Made by a program: the position numbers and the translations under genes. The notes below the pieces were generated by a model, which was not told the origin of the DNA, made no database searches, and saw only the letters and a program-made list of their open reading frames with translations. From an uncultured Bacilli bacterium (GTDB lineage: Bacteria > Bacillota_I > Bacilli_A > RF39 > UBA660), in contig CAKOXO010000003.1 of assembly GCA_934130165.1 (NCBI GenBank), positions 1-64,000 of the forward strand: a DNA stretch of 64,000 bases. The letters are read 5' to 3'. Shown one piece after another: positions 35,657-44,073 of this stretch. Within the stretch, counting starts at the first letter, position 1. Every line of letters starts with the position of its first letter.

Positions 35657-36497
35657 CACTTAATAAACTATCTAAAGTATTTATAACGTATCCTTTTTGC
35701 TTAATATAATTAATTACAGTAGATAACTCTATTTCAGTTGATGAATTTATACTAAATCCAATAATAGATCCCTTTGATAATTTAGCCTTTACATCCTTAT
35801 AAGGATAATTACCAGTCATTATTGTTGGGATAATTGTATGTAGTTCCAACTTGGAACATAATTCTAATACCTCCTTACTATCATATTTAGCAAAACAGTA
35901 TTTTGGTTTTAAATTAGTAATTGTATTTAATGTATTTAAACTACTGCTAAAATATAATTCATCATATTTATCATCATAATTTAGTATTTCTATTTCATAT
36001 CCTTCTTCTGCCATAGAAGTTACTAAAGAATTATTATTTTCTAAAAACAGGCCATCAATAAAGAAAGTAGCTGTTGTATTATTTTCCTTCAATATATTTA
36101 ATATATTAGTAATATTGTCATTTTTTTTAACCTCAAATACTAAGCTAACATCATTATTTATTCCGCTTCCCTGTGATATATACTTATCATAATAATCATC
36201 TATTGAAATAGTAGGTAATTCTTCTTTAAAAACAGTTAAACTTTCATTATAAGTTCCATATTTTTTCATTTTTTTATAACTATTATCATAATCAATTGTT
36301 TTACCATTTACCCCTGGTACTATTTTATTATCTTTTATAGTGGCATTAACAGGATCAATTTTATAATCTTTTTCTGACTTTTTAATATTTTTCATAATAG
36401 GATCGCTTTCTCTAATAAAATCTATTACTTTTTCTGTATAAAAGAAACTAAACATCACTAAAAATATAGCTATAATTACCTTATATACTTTATCCAT
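35637..36497 (-). CDS. Polysaccharide-deacetylase-like protein lacking catalytic residues
   Basis: It is a membrane-anchored protein (helix about 5-22) with a stalk typical of Clostridia/Bacilli deacetylases (PGVNGKTIDYDNSYKKMKKY, YNESLTVFKEELP) and a NodB-like domain. The first motif, normally TFDD, reads SLVFEV; the His-x3-His metal motif is replaced (EGYEIEILNYDDKYD), so it should not bind metal or deacetylate. It still has the ATFFIDG strand. It may have a binding role. The ATG at 36495-36497 behind AGGTG is preferred over an upstream GTG. Confidence 0.75.
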   Translation of the reverse strand: MDKVYKVIIAIFLVMFSFFYTEKVIDFIRESDPIMKNIKKSEKDYKIDPVNATIKDNKIVPGVNGKTIDYDNSYKKMKKYGTYNESLTVFKEELPTISIDDYYDKYISQGSGINNDVSLVFEVKKNDNITNILNILKENNTTATFFIDGLFLENNNSLVTSMAEEGYEIEILNYDDKYDELYFSSSLNTLNTITNLKPKYCFAKYDSKEVLELCSKLELHTIIPTIMTGNYPYKDVKAKLSKGSIIGFSINSSTEIELSTVINYIKQKGYVINTLDSLLSEALNLK

Positions 36498-36642
36498 ACA
36501 ATTCACCTAGTTAAATATATGATGTATTTTATAAAATATTAAAAAAAGTTAATTTCAAAGAAGTGTAACAAAATTTAAAACTCTATTACATTCTATGAAG
36601 AGTTATACATATCTTTTTTGATAGTTTTTAATCACCATAAAA

Positions 36643-37242
36643 CTATTTACAGGAGAACCTATGACTATTATCATAAAGACAAGATTCTTTGGTTTTTATA
36701 TTTTTGCAAGTAACATAGGAATCTCCAGCAACAACACAGTCAAAATTAGAAGATGAGCAATCATATAATGAGCCACCATCAGTGGTGCAGTTATTCTCTC
36801 CAAAGTGCTCTTTTATTTTTAATATGTTATTTTCTTCATCCTCTAATCCCAAATATAATAATTTCTCATCATAGATACCAACACCTCCAGTTGTGCCATC
36901 AACTCCTAGTGCCGCAAATACATTTTTTCCCACTTCTGTATAATCTGTTATATTTTTTGCTCTTAATTCTTTTTCTGTAAAGTCTCCGATAATATAGGCA
37001 AAGTATGGTATTTTATTACATTCATATCCATCAGGGCAAGAGTTTTTAGCTTCTTCTAGTTTAGTTGTTGCTTTTTCATTCACCTCATCTATTGCATCTT
37101 TAACATTTGTACTTGATAGTTTTGAAGTTGTATTGTCATATACTACTTCATTACTTGTTAATAATGTTTTGGCATATCATATTACACTACTTAGTATTAA
37201 TCCTACTATTATTCCTACTATAAACTTGTAATGCTTCTTCAT
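36643..37242 (-). pseudogene. Secreted Cys-rich protein interrupted by in-frame TGA
   Basis: From the ATG at 37240-37242 (GGAGAG seven bases before) the frame gives a signal-type start MKKHYKFIVGIIVGLILSSV I, then TGA at 37177-37179 (codon 22), and continues YAKTLLTSNEVVYDNTTSKL, SSTNVKDAIDEV and a 145-residue Cys-rich domain (CPDGYEC; NCTTDGG; ESCLYDNSHRFSCK). The SSTNV-DAIDEL block after a signal sequence is common in surface proteins of these bacteria. As it stands only a 21-residue peptide would be made. Later in-frame starts lack the signal peptide. Confidence 0.65.
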
Positions 37243-37310
37243 CTTTACTCTCCATATACTATTTACTTTATGTTTACAGTATACCCCCCTCCCAGAGAAA
37301 TTTGTCAAGA

Positions 37311-37333
37311 AAAAAGAAGCTATCCTAGCTTCT
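37311..37333 (-). terminator. Terminator after the TasA-like gene
   Basis: GAAGCTA-gga-TAGCTTC followed by TTTTTT on the minus strand. Confidence 0.8.
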
Positions 37334-37358
37334 ACAAATATTAAATCAAACTACACTT

Positions 37359-37967
37359 TTATTTGTTATGTTGTACACCATTAATCACTATTTTTGTCTT
37401 AAATATAGTTCCTTGGGCTTCATTAGGAGCATCATAATCCATCCATACCTGCAACTTATACGTATTAGATTCATTTGGTTCTAATATTCCTTCATCTAAC
37501 TTTCTATATTTAAGACTATTATCATTATTATCCGTAATTTCTTCTGGGACAGACATAAGTTGAGTTACAGTTTCTGTCTTTGTTCCAGTTTTTTCTAATT
37601 TATATTTAACATAATCAGGATCCATACGAGTTTTTCCTTCATCTATAGTTAAATCCTTTAATAACACTTCATAATCAGATGAGATATTACCATCGTTTGT
37701 TACAGTAAATTCATAAATAGTAGTTTTTTCTCCTTCTGTATCAGTTAACGGATATGCATTTTGAACAAATATTTTATTCTCCCCCTCTTGGAAATCAAGG
37801 GATAATGTACCAGCTTGTATTATATTGGATTTACTTCCTGATACTGTAAAACTCAACCATGCATATGTAGCTCCAACTAAAGCTATTACCATAATGACTA
37901 AAATTATTAACAAATATTTCTTTTTATTTTTTTCAGTATTTTTAGTTTTGATTTCTGTTTTTTTCAT
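37359..37967 (-). CDS. TasA/CalY-like secreted fibre-type protein
   Basis: This 202-residue protein has a Lys-rich start, signal-anchor (LLIILVIMVIALVGATYAWL), then QAGTLSLDFQEG, YPLTDTEG, TIYEFTVTNDGNISSDYEVL and LEPNESNTYKLQVWMD. The same pattern and order occur in the gene at 22225-22857, so both belong to one family related to TasA/CalY matrix proteins. It has its own promoter and terminator, with no sipW-like gene beside it. Confidence 0.65.
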   Translation of the reverse strand: MKKTEIKTKNTEKNKKKYLLIILVIMVIALVGATYAWLSFTVSGSKSNIIQAGTLSLDFQEGENKIFVQNAYPLTDTEGEKTTIYEFTVTNDGNISSDYEVLLKDLTIDEGKTRMDPDYVKYKLEKTGTKTETVTQLMSVPEEITDNNDNSLKYRKLDEGILEPNESNTYKLQVWMDYDAPNEAQGTIFKTKIVINGVQHNK

Positions 37968-37992
37968 ATTAAAGACCTCTACTTTCTCTTTA

Positions 37993-38021
37993 ATTTTATC
38001 AAACTTATAATTATTTGTCTA
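37993..38021 (-). promoter_or_regulatory. SigA-type promoter of the TasA-like gene
   Basis: TAGACA (38016-38021), 17-base spacer, TAAAAT (37993-37998), about 25 bases before the ATG at 37967. Confidence 0.55.
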
Positions 38022-38026
38022 TACAT

Positions 38027-38050
38027 AAAAAGAGGTTAATCCTCTTTTTT
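38027..38050 (-). terminator. Terminator overlapping the pnp stop codon
   Basis: AAAAAGAGG-attaa-CCTCTTTTT on the minus strand; the TAA of pnp is in the loop. Confidence 0.8.
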
Positions 38051-40204
38051 ACTCTTGCGTTTTGGTAGGGCTTCCTTTCTTGAAAAGTTTTGTTTTCCTT
38101 TTTTATCTAATCCGATCGCTTTTACCATTATTTGATCACCAACGCTAACAACATCACTAACTTTTCCAACACGTTCATTAGCAAGTTGTGAGATGTGAAC
38201 TAAACCTTCACATCCTGGCCATAATTCTACAAAGCAACCAAAGTCTTCAATTTTTACTACCTTTGCCTCATATATTTTTCCAACTTCTACCTCCCTTGTT
38301 ATATCTCTTATCATTTTTTCAGTTTTATCAATAACATCTTGATCAGTATGATAAATTATTACTCTACCATCATCTTCTAAGTCAACCTTTACAGCATTAA
38401 TATTATTAACTTCTGTAACATTTGAAGCTTCACATATAATTCTTGTAATTGTTTCTCCACCTCTACCAATTACATCTTTTATTTTTGCTGGGTCTATTTT
38501 AAATATTACTGTTTTAGGCGCGTATTTAGATACCTCTTTTCTAGGCTCTTTTATTTGTTTTACAATTACTTTTAATATTTCTAATCTTGCTTTTTTAGCT
38601 TGAGCTAAAGCTTTTTCTAAAATTTCTTTTGTAATTCCTTTAATTTTGATATCCATTTGTAATGCACAAATACCATTTTTTGTACCTGCTACTTTAAAGT
38701 CCATATCTCCTAAATGGTCTTCCATACCTTGAATATCTGTTAAAATTGTATAATCATCACCATCAGTAATTAATCCCATAGCTATTCCTGCAACTGGAGC
38801 TTTTATAGGAACACCTGCAGCCATAAGGGACATACATCCTGCACAAATTGATGCTTGTGATGATGAACCATTAGATTCTAAGATTTCTGATACTACACGA
38901 ATTGTATATGGAAATTCATCTTCTGATGGAATAACTTGCGCTAAAGCTTTTTCACCTAGGGCACCATGACCAATTTCACGACGTCCTGGAGCACCATATC
39001 TTCCAGTCTCACCAACTGAAAATTGTGGAAAGTTATAATGTAGCATAAAACGTTTCTGATCTTCTAGGCTTAATCCATCTAGGATTTGATGTTCACCTAA
39101 GGCTCCTAGTGTTGTTACTGATAAGCTTTGAGTTTCACCCCTTGTAAATAAAGCTGAGCCATGGGTTCTAGGAAGTAGATCAATATCAGTAGATAATGGT
39201 CTAATCTCATCCATTTTACGACCATCTGCACGAATATGCTCTTTAACTACTATTCCTCTAAATATCTTATATTCAATATCACTTAAAACCATATTTACTT
39301 TGACAACTAATTCTTTTAACTCATCGTCTTTTAATTTATCTTCATTTTCTGATACATATTTATCAATAATTTCTTCTTTTAAACTATCAATTGCATCATA
39401 CTTCTTTAATTTATCTTTAATTCTTAAAGCCTTATCCATTTTCTTTGTTGCTAGAGATTCTATTTCACATCTTAACTCGTCACTGATTTCTAGACGTTCA
39501 TATTCCATTTTTTCTACGCCAATTTCTTCAATGATTTTTTCTTGAAACTTAACTAGTTTTTTTACAGCATCATGTCCTACCATTAATGCTTCTAACATAG
39601 TAGCTTCATCTACTTCTTTTGCACTAGACTCTACCATATTTATAGCATCTTTAGTACCAGCTACTGTTAAATCTATACTAGATTTTTCTAATTCTTCTGG
39701 AGTTGGGTTTATAATGAACTTTCCATCAACACATCCAACCTTAACTCCAGCAATTGGACCATTAAATGGTATTTGACTAATAGATACAGCTAAGCTTGAT
39801 CCTAACATTGCAGTTAACTCTGGTGAACATTCTTGATCAACAGATAAAACTGTATTTATTATTTGGACTTCATTCTTGAATCCTTCAGGAAATAGCGGAC
39901 GCATTGGTCTATCTATCATACGTGCAGCTAAGGTTGCATTATCTGTAGGTCTACCCTCTCTTTTAATGAATCCACCAGGAATTTTTCCAACTGAATATAA
40001 TTTTTCTTGATAATTAACTGTTAGTGGAAAAAAGTCTGATAATAAATTTACATTTTTATTAACTACTGCAGCAGTTAAAACTACAGTATCATTATATCTA
40101 ATTAAAACACTTCCAGTTGCTTGCTTAGCAAGTTCTCCGTGTTCTACTATTATTTTTTTGCCATAGAAATCTAATTCAAATGTCTTTTTTTTATTTTTTT
40201 TCAT
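38036..40204 (-). CDS. pnp: Polyribonucleotide nucleotidyltransferase (PNPase)
   Basis: This 722-residue phosphorolytic 3'-5' exoribonuclease has two RNase PH domains (SVGKIPGGFIKREGRPTDNA; RADGRKMDEIRPLSTD; FMLHYNFPQFSVGE), a helical middle, a KH domain (IGRGGETITRIICEASN) and an S1 domain (VVKIEDFGCFVELWPGCEGL). It works in mRNA decay. It follows rpsO as in most bacteria but a terminator lies between them. AGGAGG precedes the ATG. Confidence 0.97.
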   Translation of the reverse strand: MKKNKKKTFELDFYGKKIIVEHGELAKQATGSVLIRYNDTVVLTAAVVNKNVNLLSDFFPLTVNYQEKLYSVGKIPGGFIKREGRPTDNATLAARMIDRPMRPLFPEGFKNEVQIINTVLSVDQECSPELTAMLGSSLAVSISQIPFNGPIAGVKVGCVDGKFIINPTPEELEKSSIDLTVAGTKDAINMVESSAKEVDEATMLEALMVGHDAVKKLVKFQEKIIEEIGVEKMEYERLEISDELRCEIESLATKKMDKALRIKDKLKKYDAIDSLKEEIIDKYVSENEDKLKDDELKELVVKVNMVLSDIEYKIFRGIVVKEHIRADGRKMDEIRPLSTDIDLLPRTHGSALFTRGETQSLSVTTLGALGEHQILDGLSLEDQKRFMLHYNFPQFSVGETGRYGAPGRREIGHGALGEKALAQVIPSEDEFPYTIRVVSEILESNGSSSQASICAGCMSLMAAGVPIKAPVAGIAMGLITDGDDYTILTDIQGMEDHLGDMDFKVAGTKNGICALQMDIKIKGITKEILEKALAQAKKARLEILKVIVKQIKEPRKEVSKYAPKTVIFKIDPAKIKDVIGRGGETITRIICEASNVTEVNNINAVKVDLEDDGRVIIYHTDQDVIDKTEKMIRDITREVEVGKIYEAKVVKIEDFGCFVELWPGCEGLVHISQLANERVGKVSDVVSVGDQIMVKAIGLDKKGKQNFSRKEALPKRKSKKED

Positions 40205-40229
40205 ATATCCTCCTACTTCTAATTACTTC

Positions 40230-40260
40230 AAAAAAAGAGACACTATTAATAAAAGTGTCT
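40230..40260 (-). terminator. Terminator after rpsO
   Basis: AGACACT / AGTGTCT stem with a 9-base loop and seven T on the minus strand; it contains the rpsO stop. Some read-through into pnp is expected, as in other bacteria. Confidence 0.75.
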
Positions 40261-40528
40261 ACTTTCTTAATCCTAGTTTTTTAATTACTTCACGATATCT
40301 TGTAACATCTTTTTTAGCTAAGTATTGTAACATACTACGACGTTGACCAACTTTCTTTAAAAGACCTCTTCTTGAATGATAATCATGAATATGAACTTTT
40401 AAATGTTCAGTAAGTTCTTTAATTTCTTCTGTAAGAATTGCTATTTGAACCTCAGCAGAACCTGTATCATTCTTACCTCTTGAAAATTCACTTACAATCT
40501 TTGATTTTTGTTCTTTTGTTAATGCCAT
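40259..40528 (-). CDS. rpsO: 30S ribosomal protein S15
   Basis: This 89-residue protein has the S15 signature HIHDYHSRRGLLKKVGQRRS and MLQYLAKKDVTRY. It binds 16S rRNA in the central domain. I start at the ATG before ALTKEQK (40526-40528), six bases behind AGGAAGTG; the upstream TTG/ATG frame is not needed. The mRNA leader is about 75 bases and might carry an S15-binding fold, but no clear one is visible. Confidence 0.97.
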   Translation of the reverse strand: MALTKEQKSKIVSEFSRGKNDTGSAEVQIAILTEEIKELTEHLKVHIHDYHSRRGLLKKVGQRRSMLQYLAKKDVTRYREVIKKLGLRK

Positions 40529-40612
40529 TATTAACACTTCCTTTCTTATATATTCACTATATTCTAGGTAAAGAGTTGGAAAGTCTCTAAACTGAGAATA
40601 AGTAACGTTTAT

Positions 40613-40641
40613 AATATACTAAATTTTTCATAATTTGTAAA
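40613..40641 (-). promoter_or_regulatory. SigA-type promoter of rpsO
   Basis: TTTACA (40636-40641), 17-base spacer, TATATT (40613-40618). Confidence 0.65.
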
Positions 40642-40647
40642 GTACTT

Positions 40648-41562
40648 TTACCTCTTTATTTTTTTAAATTGATGAGTATACTCCCCAATCTTTGTAATTT
40701 TATCAAGAAATGCAAATTGTTCAACATTTAATTCCTGAAATTTTTGTTGATCAACAACAAGATTTAATCTTACAAATCCTTTTTGCAAAACATTGTCATT
40801 TCCAATGATAATATTACTAACGCTTGGTACGCTTATATGAATACTATGAATGCTATTTGAATTAATGTATGAGCTAACTTTATATATGTGTTTATGACCA
40901 GATAGAATTAAATTTGGTATAGTTTGATAATCAATGATAGATGGTTTTTTATGACAAAGTTCAATTGTTGATAGACCAATATTTATATCTTGTTTATTAT
41001 AACCTATTGGAACAATATCTAATCTTGTTCTTTTTATTATATTTTCTATATTATAGTGTTCTTTTTGTATAGGGGTTATATCATGATTACCTAAAACCAA
41101 AAATGTAACAATTTTATCGTCTTTAGGGTATTCTTTTAGTAATTTTTCAAATCTACTTCTATCAAAGTCATAACCATTAATACAATCTCTGCCATGAATA
41201 AAATCCCCCATATGAAAAACGTACCTAATGTTTTCTTTAGAAACATATTCATAGATTTGATCTATTTCCCTTTTTGCTTCATACCTAGATAGCAAATGTG
41301 TATCTGACATTGCAATGAAGGAAATATTTTTAGTATCTTCGTTTAATGTTATTTCAGTATTTCCTCTAATATATCTATCTGATAAACTAAAGAAATGTCC
41401 ATCTTCTATACAATATTTATCTTCAATATTATATCCGTTGTCACGTAACAATCTCACAATACTAATTAGTTCTTTATCAGAAATATTTAGCTTAGATTTA
41501 ACACTTAATACACTATTTTTTAATCTTATTAATTCTAAAATTTTCTTTTGTCTTTCAGTCAT
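40648..41562 (-). CDS. Metallophosphoesterase with N-terminal helix-turn-helix
   Basis: Residues 1-65 look like a winged helix (MTERQKKILELIRLKN, SDKELISIVRLLRDNGYNI). The rest is a calcineurin-like phosphoesterase with SDTH, MGDFIHGRD, LGNHD, a later H and SGHKH, the full two-metal site. It could act on a nucleotide or nucleic acid, with the N-terminal domain binding DNA or RNA. It starts 16 bases after the VanY-TruB gene and is probably co-transcribed. Confidence 0.85.
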   Translation of the reverse strand: MTERQKKILELIRLKNSVLSVKSKLNISDKELISIVRLLRDNGYNIEDKYCIEDGHFFSLSDRYIRGNTEITLNEDTKNISFIAMSDTHLLSRYEAKREIDQIYEYVSKENIRYVFHMGDFIHGRDCINGYDFDRSRFEKLLKEYPKDDKIVTFLVLGNHDITPIQKEHYNIENIIKRTRLDIVPIGYNKQDINIGLSTIELCHKKPSIIDYQTIPNLILSGHKHIYKVSSYINSNSIHSIHISVPSVSNIIIGNDNVLQKGFVRLNLVVDQQKFQELNVEQFAFLDKITKIGEYTHQFKKIKR

Positions 41563-41578
41563 ATTAACTACCTCATAA

Positions 41579-42922
41579 TTAATTATTATCTATCATTTTA
41601 AATATTTTTAGATATGTTCCTTCCTTTTTATATATTGCAACTAAATTATTTTCTTGATTTTTAAATAAAACCATATCTTTTATATTATAATGATTATCTA
41701 ATCTACAACCATTAACAACTTTTTTTTCTAAAGTTTTGTCCATTATTATTTTGGGATAGTTACTTAATACATCCTCAATTGATAAAATCGAAAAATTATT
41801 ATTGCTTATATCATTTAAAGTATATGCATCTTTTATCTTGAAATCACCCTGTTTTGTTCTTACTAAACTACTCATTGTAAAATCTATATTTACTTTGTTA
41901 CCTAAATCTCTAATCAAACTTCTAATATACGTTCCTTTACTGACTAAACACTTAAATTCAAATGATTCTTTATCACTTCCTAATAATTCTATTTTCTTAA
42001 TGGTTACTTCTTTTTTTGGAAGATCAACGTTTTCATTATTTCTAGCATATTCATACAATTTTTTTCCATTAACTTTAACTGCTGAATAAATTGGAACTTC
42101 TTGATTATATTTTTTTGGAAAACTTTTCAATAATTCTTCATAATCTATTTTTTTATCTATTTTTTCTCTTTTTAATATATTGCCTGTTATATCAAGTGTA
42201 TCCGTTTTTATTCCTACTTTAACTTTAGCAACATATTCTTTTTCATAAGCCGTTAATAACTCTCCTAGTTTAGTAGCCTTTCCTATTGTTAATACTAATA
42301 CTCCTTCTGCCATAGGATCTAATGTACCTGTATGCCCTATTTTTTTAATACCTAATATTCTGCTAACCTCATTTACGACATCACGTGAAGTCATACTTTT
42401 CTCTTTATTTACCAAAAGAACTCCACTAAAATTAGCTAAATACTCCTCCAGTGAAATATTTTGTTCATATATAATCTTAGCAGGAACATTACCTACATAT
42501 CTAATATGACCTGGTTCATAATCATATCCCGTTACTTTTTTCTTATCTTTTGGATATCTCAAAATAAAGCCAAATTTATGTAAATATTTATGAATTTCTA
42601 AAAATATATGATTATTCGCTAATAACTCATCATTTTCAATTATTAACCTGCCATCTTTTTTTATTCCTAAATCAATAGCAAGACCAGTGTGATATTCATC
42701 AGACTTACTTTGTTGCTTTTCAAAATTTTTATATGCCTTTATTATTTCAACATGAATGCCTTTTTTCTTTAAAAATTGTTTAAGTTCCAAATACTTGTCT
42801 AATACCTTTTCTTCTAATTGAATTAATGCACCTGAATCAGTATTATAATTAACCAATTTAAGATTTTTCAAATATTTGTCTTTTATTAAATTTTCCTTAT
42901 TTACTAAAGTAACATAATTCAT
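41579..42922 (-). CDS. truB: Fusion: VanY-type D,D-carboxypeptidase + TruB tRNA pseudouridine-55 synthase
   Basis: Residues 1-165 form an M15B peptidase: DEYHTGLAIDL (zinc His and Asp, near 79) and YEPGHIRYVG (catalytic Glu, zinc His, near 135), the full VanY site, though no signal peptide or membrane helix precedes it. Residues 166-447 are TruB: GVLLVNKEKSMTSRDVVNEV, GHTGTLDPMAEGVL (catalytic Asp near 202), YSAVKVNGKKLYEYAR and SKGTYIRSLIRDLG. No stop, frameshift or linker separates them. TruB makes Psi55 in tRNAs. I start at the ATG 42920-42922 behind GGTGG. The peptidase half is probably cytoplasmic, which is odd for a wall enzyme. Confidence 0.93.
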   Translation of the reverse strand: MNYVTLVNKENLIKDKYLKNLKLVNYNTDSGALIQLEEKVLDKYLELKQFLKKKGIHVEIIKAYKNFEKQQSKSDEYHTGLAIDLGIKKDGRLIIENDELLANNHIFLEIHKYLHKFGFILRYPKDKKKVTGYDYEPGHIRYVGNVPAKIIYEQNISLEEYLANFSGVLLVNKEKSMTSRDVVNEVSRILGIKKIGHTGTLDPMAEGVLVLTIGKATKLGELLTAYEKEYVAKVKVGIKTDTLDITGNILKREKIDKKIDYEELLKSFPKKYNQEVPIYSAVKVNGKKLYEYARNNENVDLPKKEVTIKKIELLGSDKESFEFKCLVSKGTYIRSLIRDLGNKVNIDFTMSSLVRTKQGDFKIKDAYTLNDISNNNFSILSIEDVLSNYPKIIMDKTLEKKVVNGCRLDNHYNIKDMVLFKNQENNLVAIYKKEGTYLKIFKMIDNN

Positions 42923-42999
42923 AAATACCACCAAGAATATTATATCATATCATTTACACTATCAATAACTAATTTGAATGTTATATTATTTCTATTCAT

Positions 43000-43926
43000 C
43001 TAATTTAAAAAATTAGTAATTAAATCAACTAAAATTTCTTTTTCTTTTGGATTTGACTCAGCAATTAACAAGGTTAGTGATGCTAAAGTATTATTATCAA
43101 TTACTCTTTTATCATTTTTATATAAAATATTATAAAAATTTAGAAAATAGATAAATAAAGTAGCTGCTATACGTTTATTCCCATCAATAAAAACATGATT
43201 TTTAACTACCATATATAATAAATTAGCACATTTTTCTTCTATAGAATTATATACATCAACACCATTAAAAGTTTGATAAACACTACCCAAAATTGCACTT
43301 AAACCATTATTTCTTTCCAAAGCGAATAAATTACTTGACTCACTAAATTTTAAATCTTTAATTACCTTTATACATTCTTCGTAAGTGATTACCTTATTAC
43401 TTTTCTTGCCTTTTTGGTTTTTTAAAGTTCTATGATCATAATCGTCAAGTAAATCTAAAGCTTTTGAATATCCATTAATAACTTTTATTATTTCTTTAGT
43501 ATCTGCATCATTATCCACTCTACTAGCTATATCAATTAATTTCACTGTTTTTTCAAGATATTCCAATCTTCTCTGATTAATGGCATAACCTTTTAATAAA
43601 TAATCTTTTAATACATTATTGGCCCACTTTCTAAAAATAATACCATTTTTTGATTTTACTCTATAGCCTACTGAAATGATTACATCTAAGTTGTAGTAAT
43701 CTACATGATATACTTTTCCATCACTAGCAGTTGTTGCAAAATTTGCAATAACTGTATTATCATTCAATTCTTCATTTAAAGCATTTTTAACATGACGGGA
43801 TATAACAGATTTATCCCTATCAAATAATTTTGACATTTGATCTAAAGATAACCAAACCGTCTCATCTTTCATATTCACCTTTAGTTTTACATTTTGATTT
43901 TCAAATAATATAATCTCATTTTGCAT
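43000..43926 (-). CDS. RhuM-like protein with C-terminal Fic/Doc domain
   Basis: The N-terminal half is RhuM-type (VWLSLDQMSKLFDRDKSVIS; DYYNLDVIISVGYRVKSKNG; FRKWANNVLKDYLLKGYAIN). The C-terminal half has HVFIDGNKRIAATLFIYFLN, the Fic/Doc motif HxFx(D)GNKR, which in Doc enzymes phosphorylates or in Fic AMPylates proteins. No antitoxin gene is adjacent. The ATG at 43924-43926 lies eight bases behind AGGAG. A promoter (CAACAA/TTGTTG 44002-44007; TATGAT 43979-43984) and direct repeats lie upstream. Such genes often belong to mobile or defence regions. Confidence 0.85.
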   Translation of the reverse strand: MQNEIILFENQNVKLKVNMKDETVWLSLDQMSKLFDRDKSVISRHVKNALNEELNDNTVIANFATTASDGKVYHVDYYNLDVIISVGYRVKSKNGIIFRKWANNVLKDYLLKGYAINQRRLEYLEKTVKLIDIASRVDNDADTKEIIKVINGYSKALDLLDDYDHRTLKNQKGKKSNKVITYEECIKVIKDLKFSESSNLFALERNNGLSAILGSVYQTFNGVDVYNSIEEKCANLLYMVVKNHVFIDGNKRIAATLFIYFLNFYNILYKNDKRVIDNNTLASLTLLIAESNPKEKEILVDLITNFLN

Positions 43927-43978
43927 CTGCATCTCTCCTTTTTTATTATTTTAGAGGGTAAACCTCAATTCCAAAATC

Positions 43979-44007
43979 ATCATATCAAACATTTGTTCTT
44001 GCAACAA
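43979..44007 (-). promoter_or_regulatory. Promoter of the RhuM-Fic gene
   Basis: TTGTTG (44002-44007), 17-base spacer, TATGAT (43979-43984), about 55 bases before the start. Confidence 0.5.
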
Positions 44008-44019
44008 TCATATAACCTT

Positions 44020-44039
44020 AATTACCAACAATTACCAAA
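44020..44039. repeat. Tandem 10-bp repeat AATTACCAA(C/A)
   Basis: AATTACCAAC (44020-44029) is followed directly by AATTACCAAA (44030-44039). One helical turn apart and 12 bp upstream of the -35, they may be a regulator site for the RhuM-Fic gene. Confidence 0.45.
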
Positions 44040-44047
44040 AAAGACGC

Positions 44048-44073
44048 AAAAAAAAGAAGCTAATCTAGCTTCT
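44048..44073 (-). terminator. Terminator overlapping the end of the DUF1653 gene
   Basis: GAAGCTA-gat-TAGCTTC followed by eight T on the minus strand; the DUF1653 stop is in the stem. The same stem sequence occurs at 37311. Confidence 0.8.

Noticed and set aside
37177..37179. TGA read as tryptophan (genetic code 4)
   Set aside because: Both DUF1016 genes end in TGA after the same residues and are followed by unlike sequence, and all other genes are open with TGG for Trp, so TGA is a stop.
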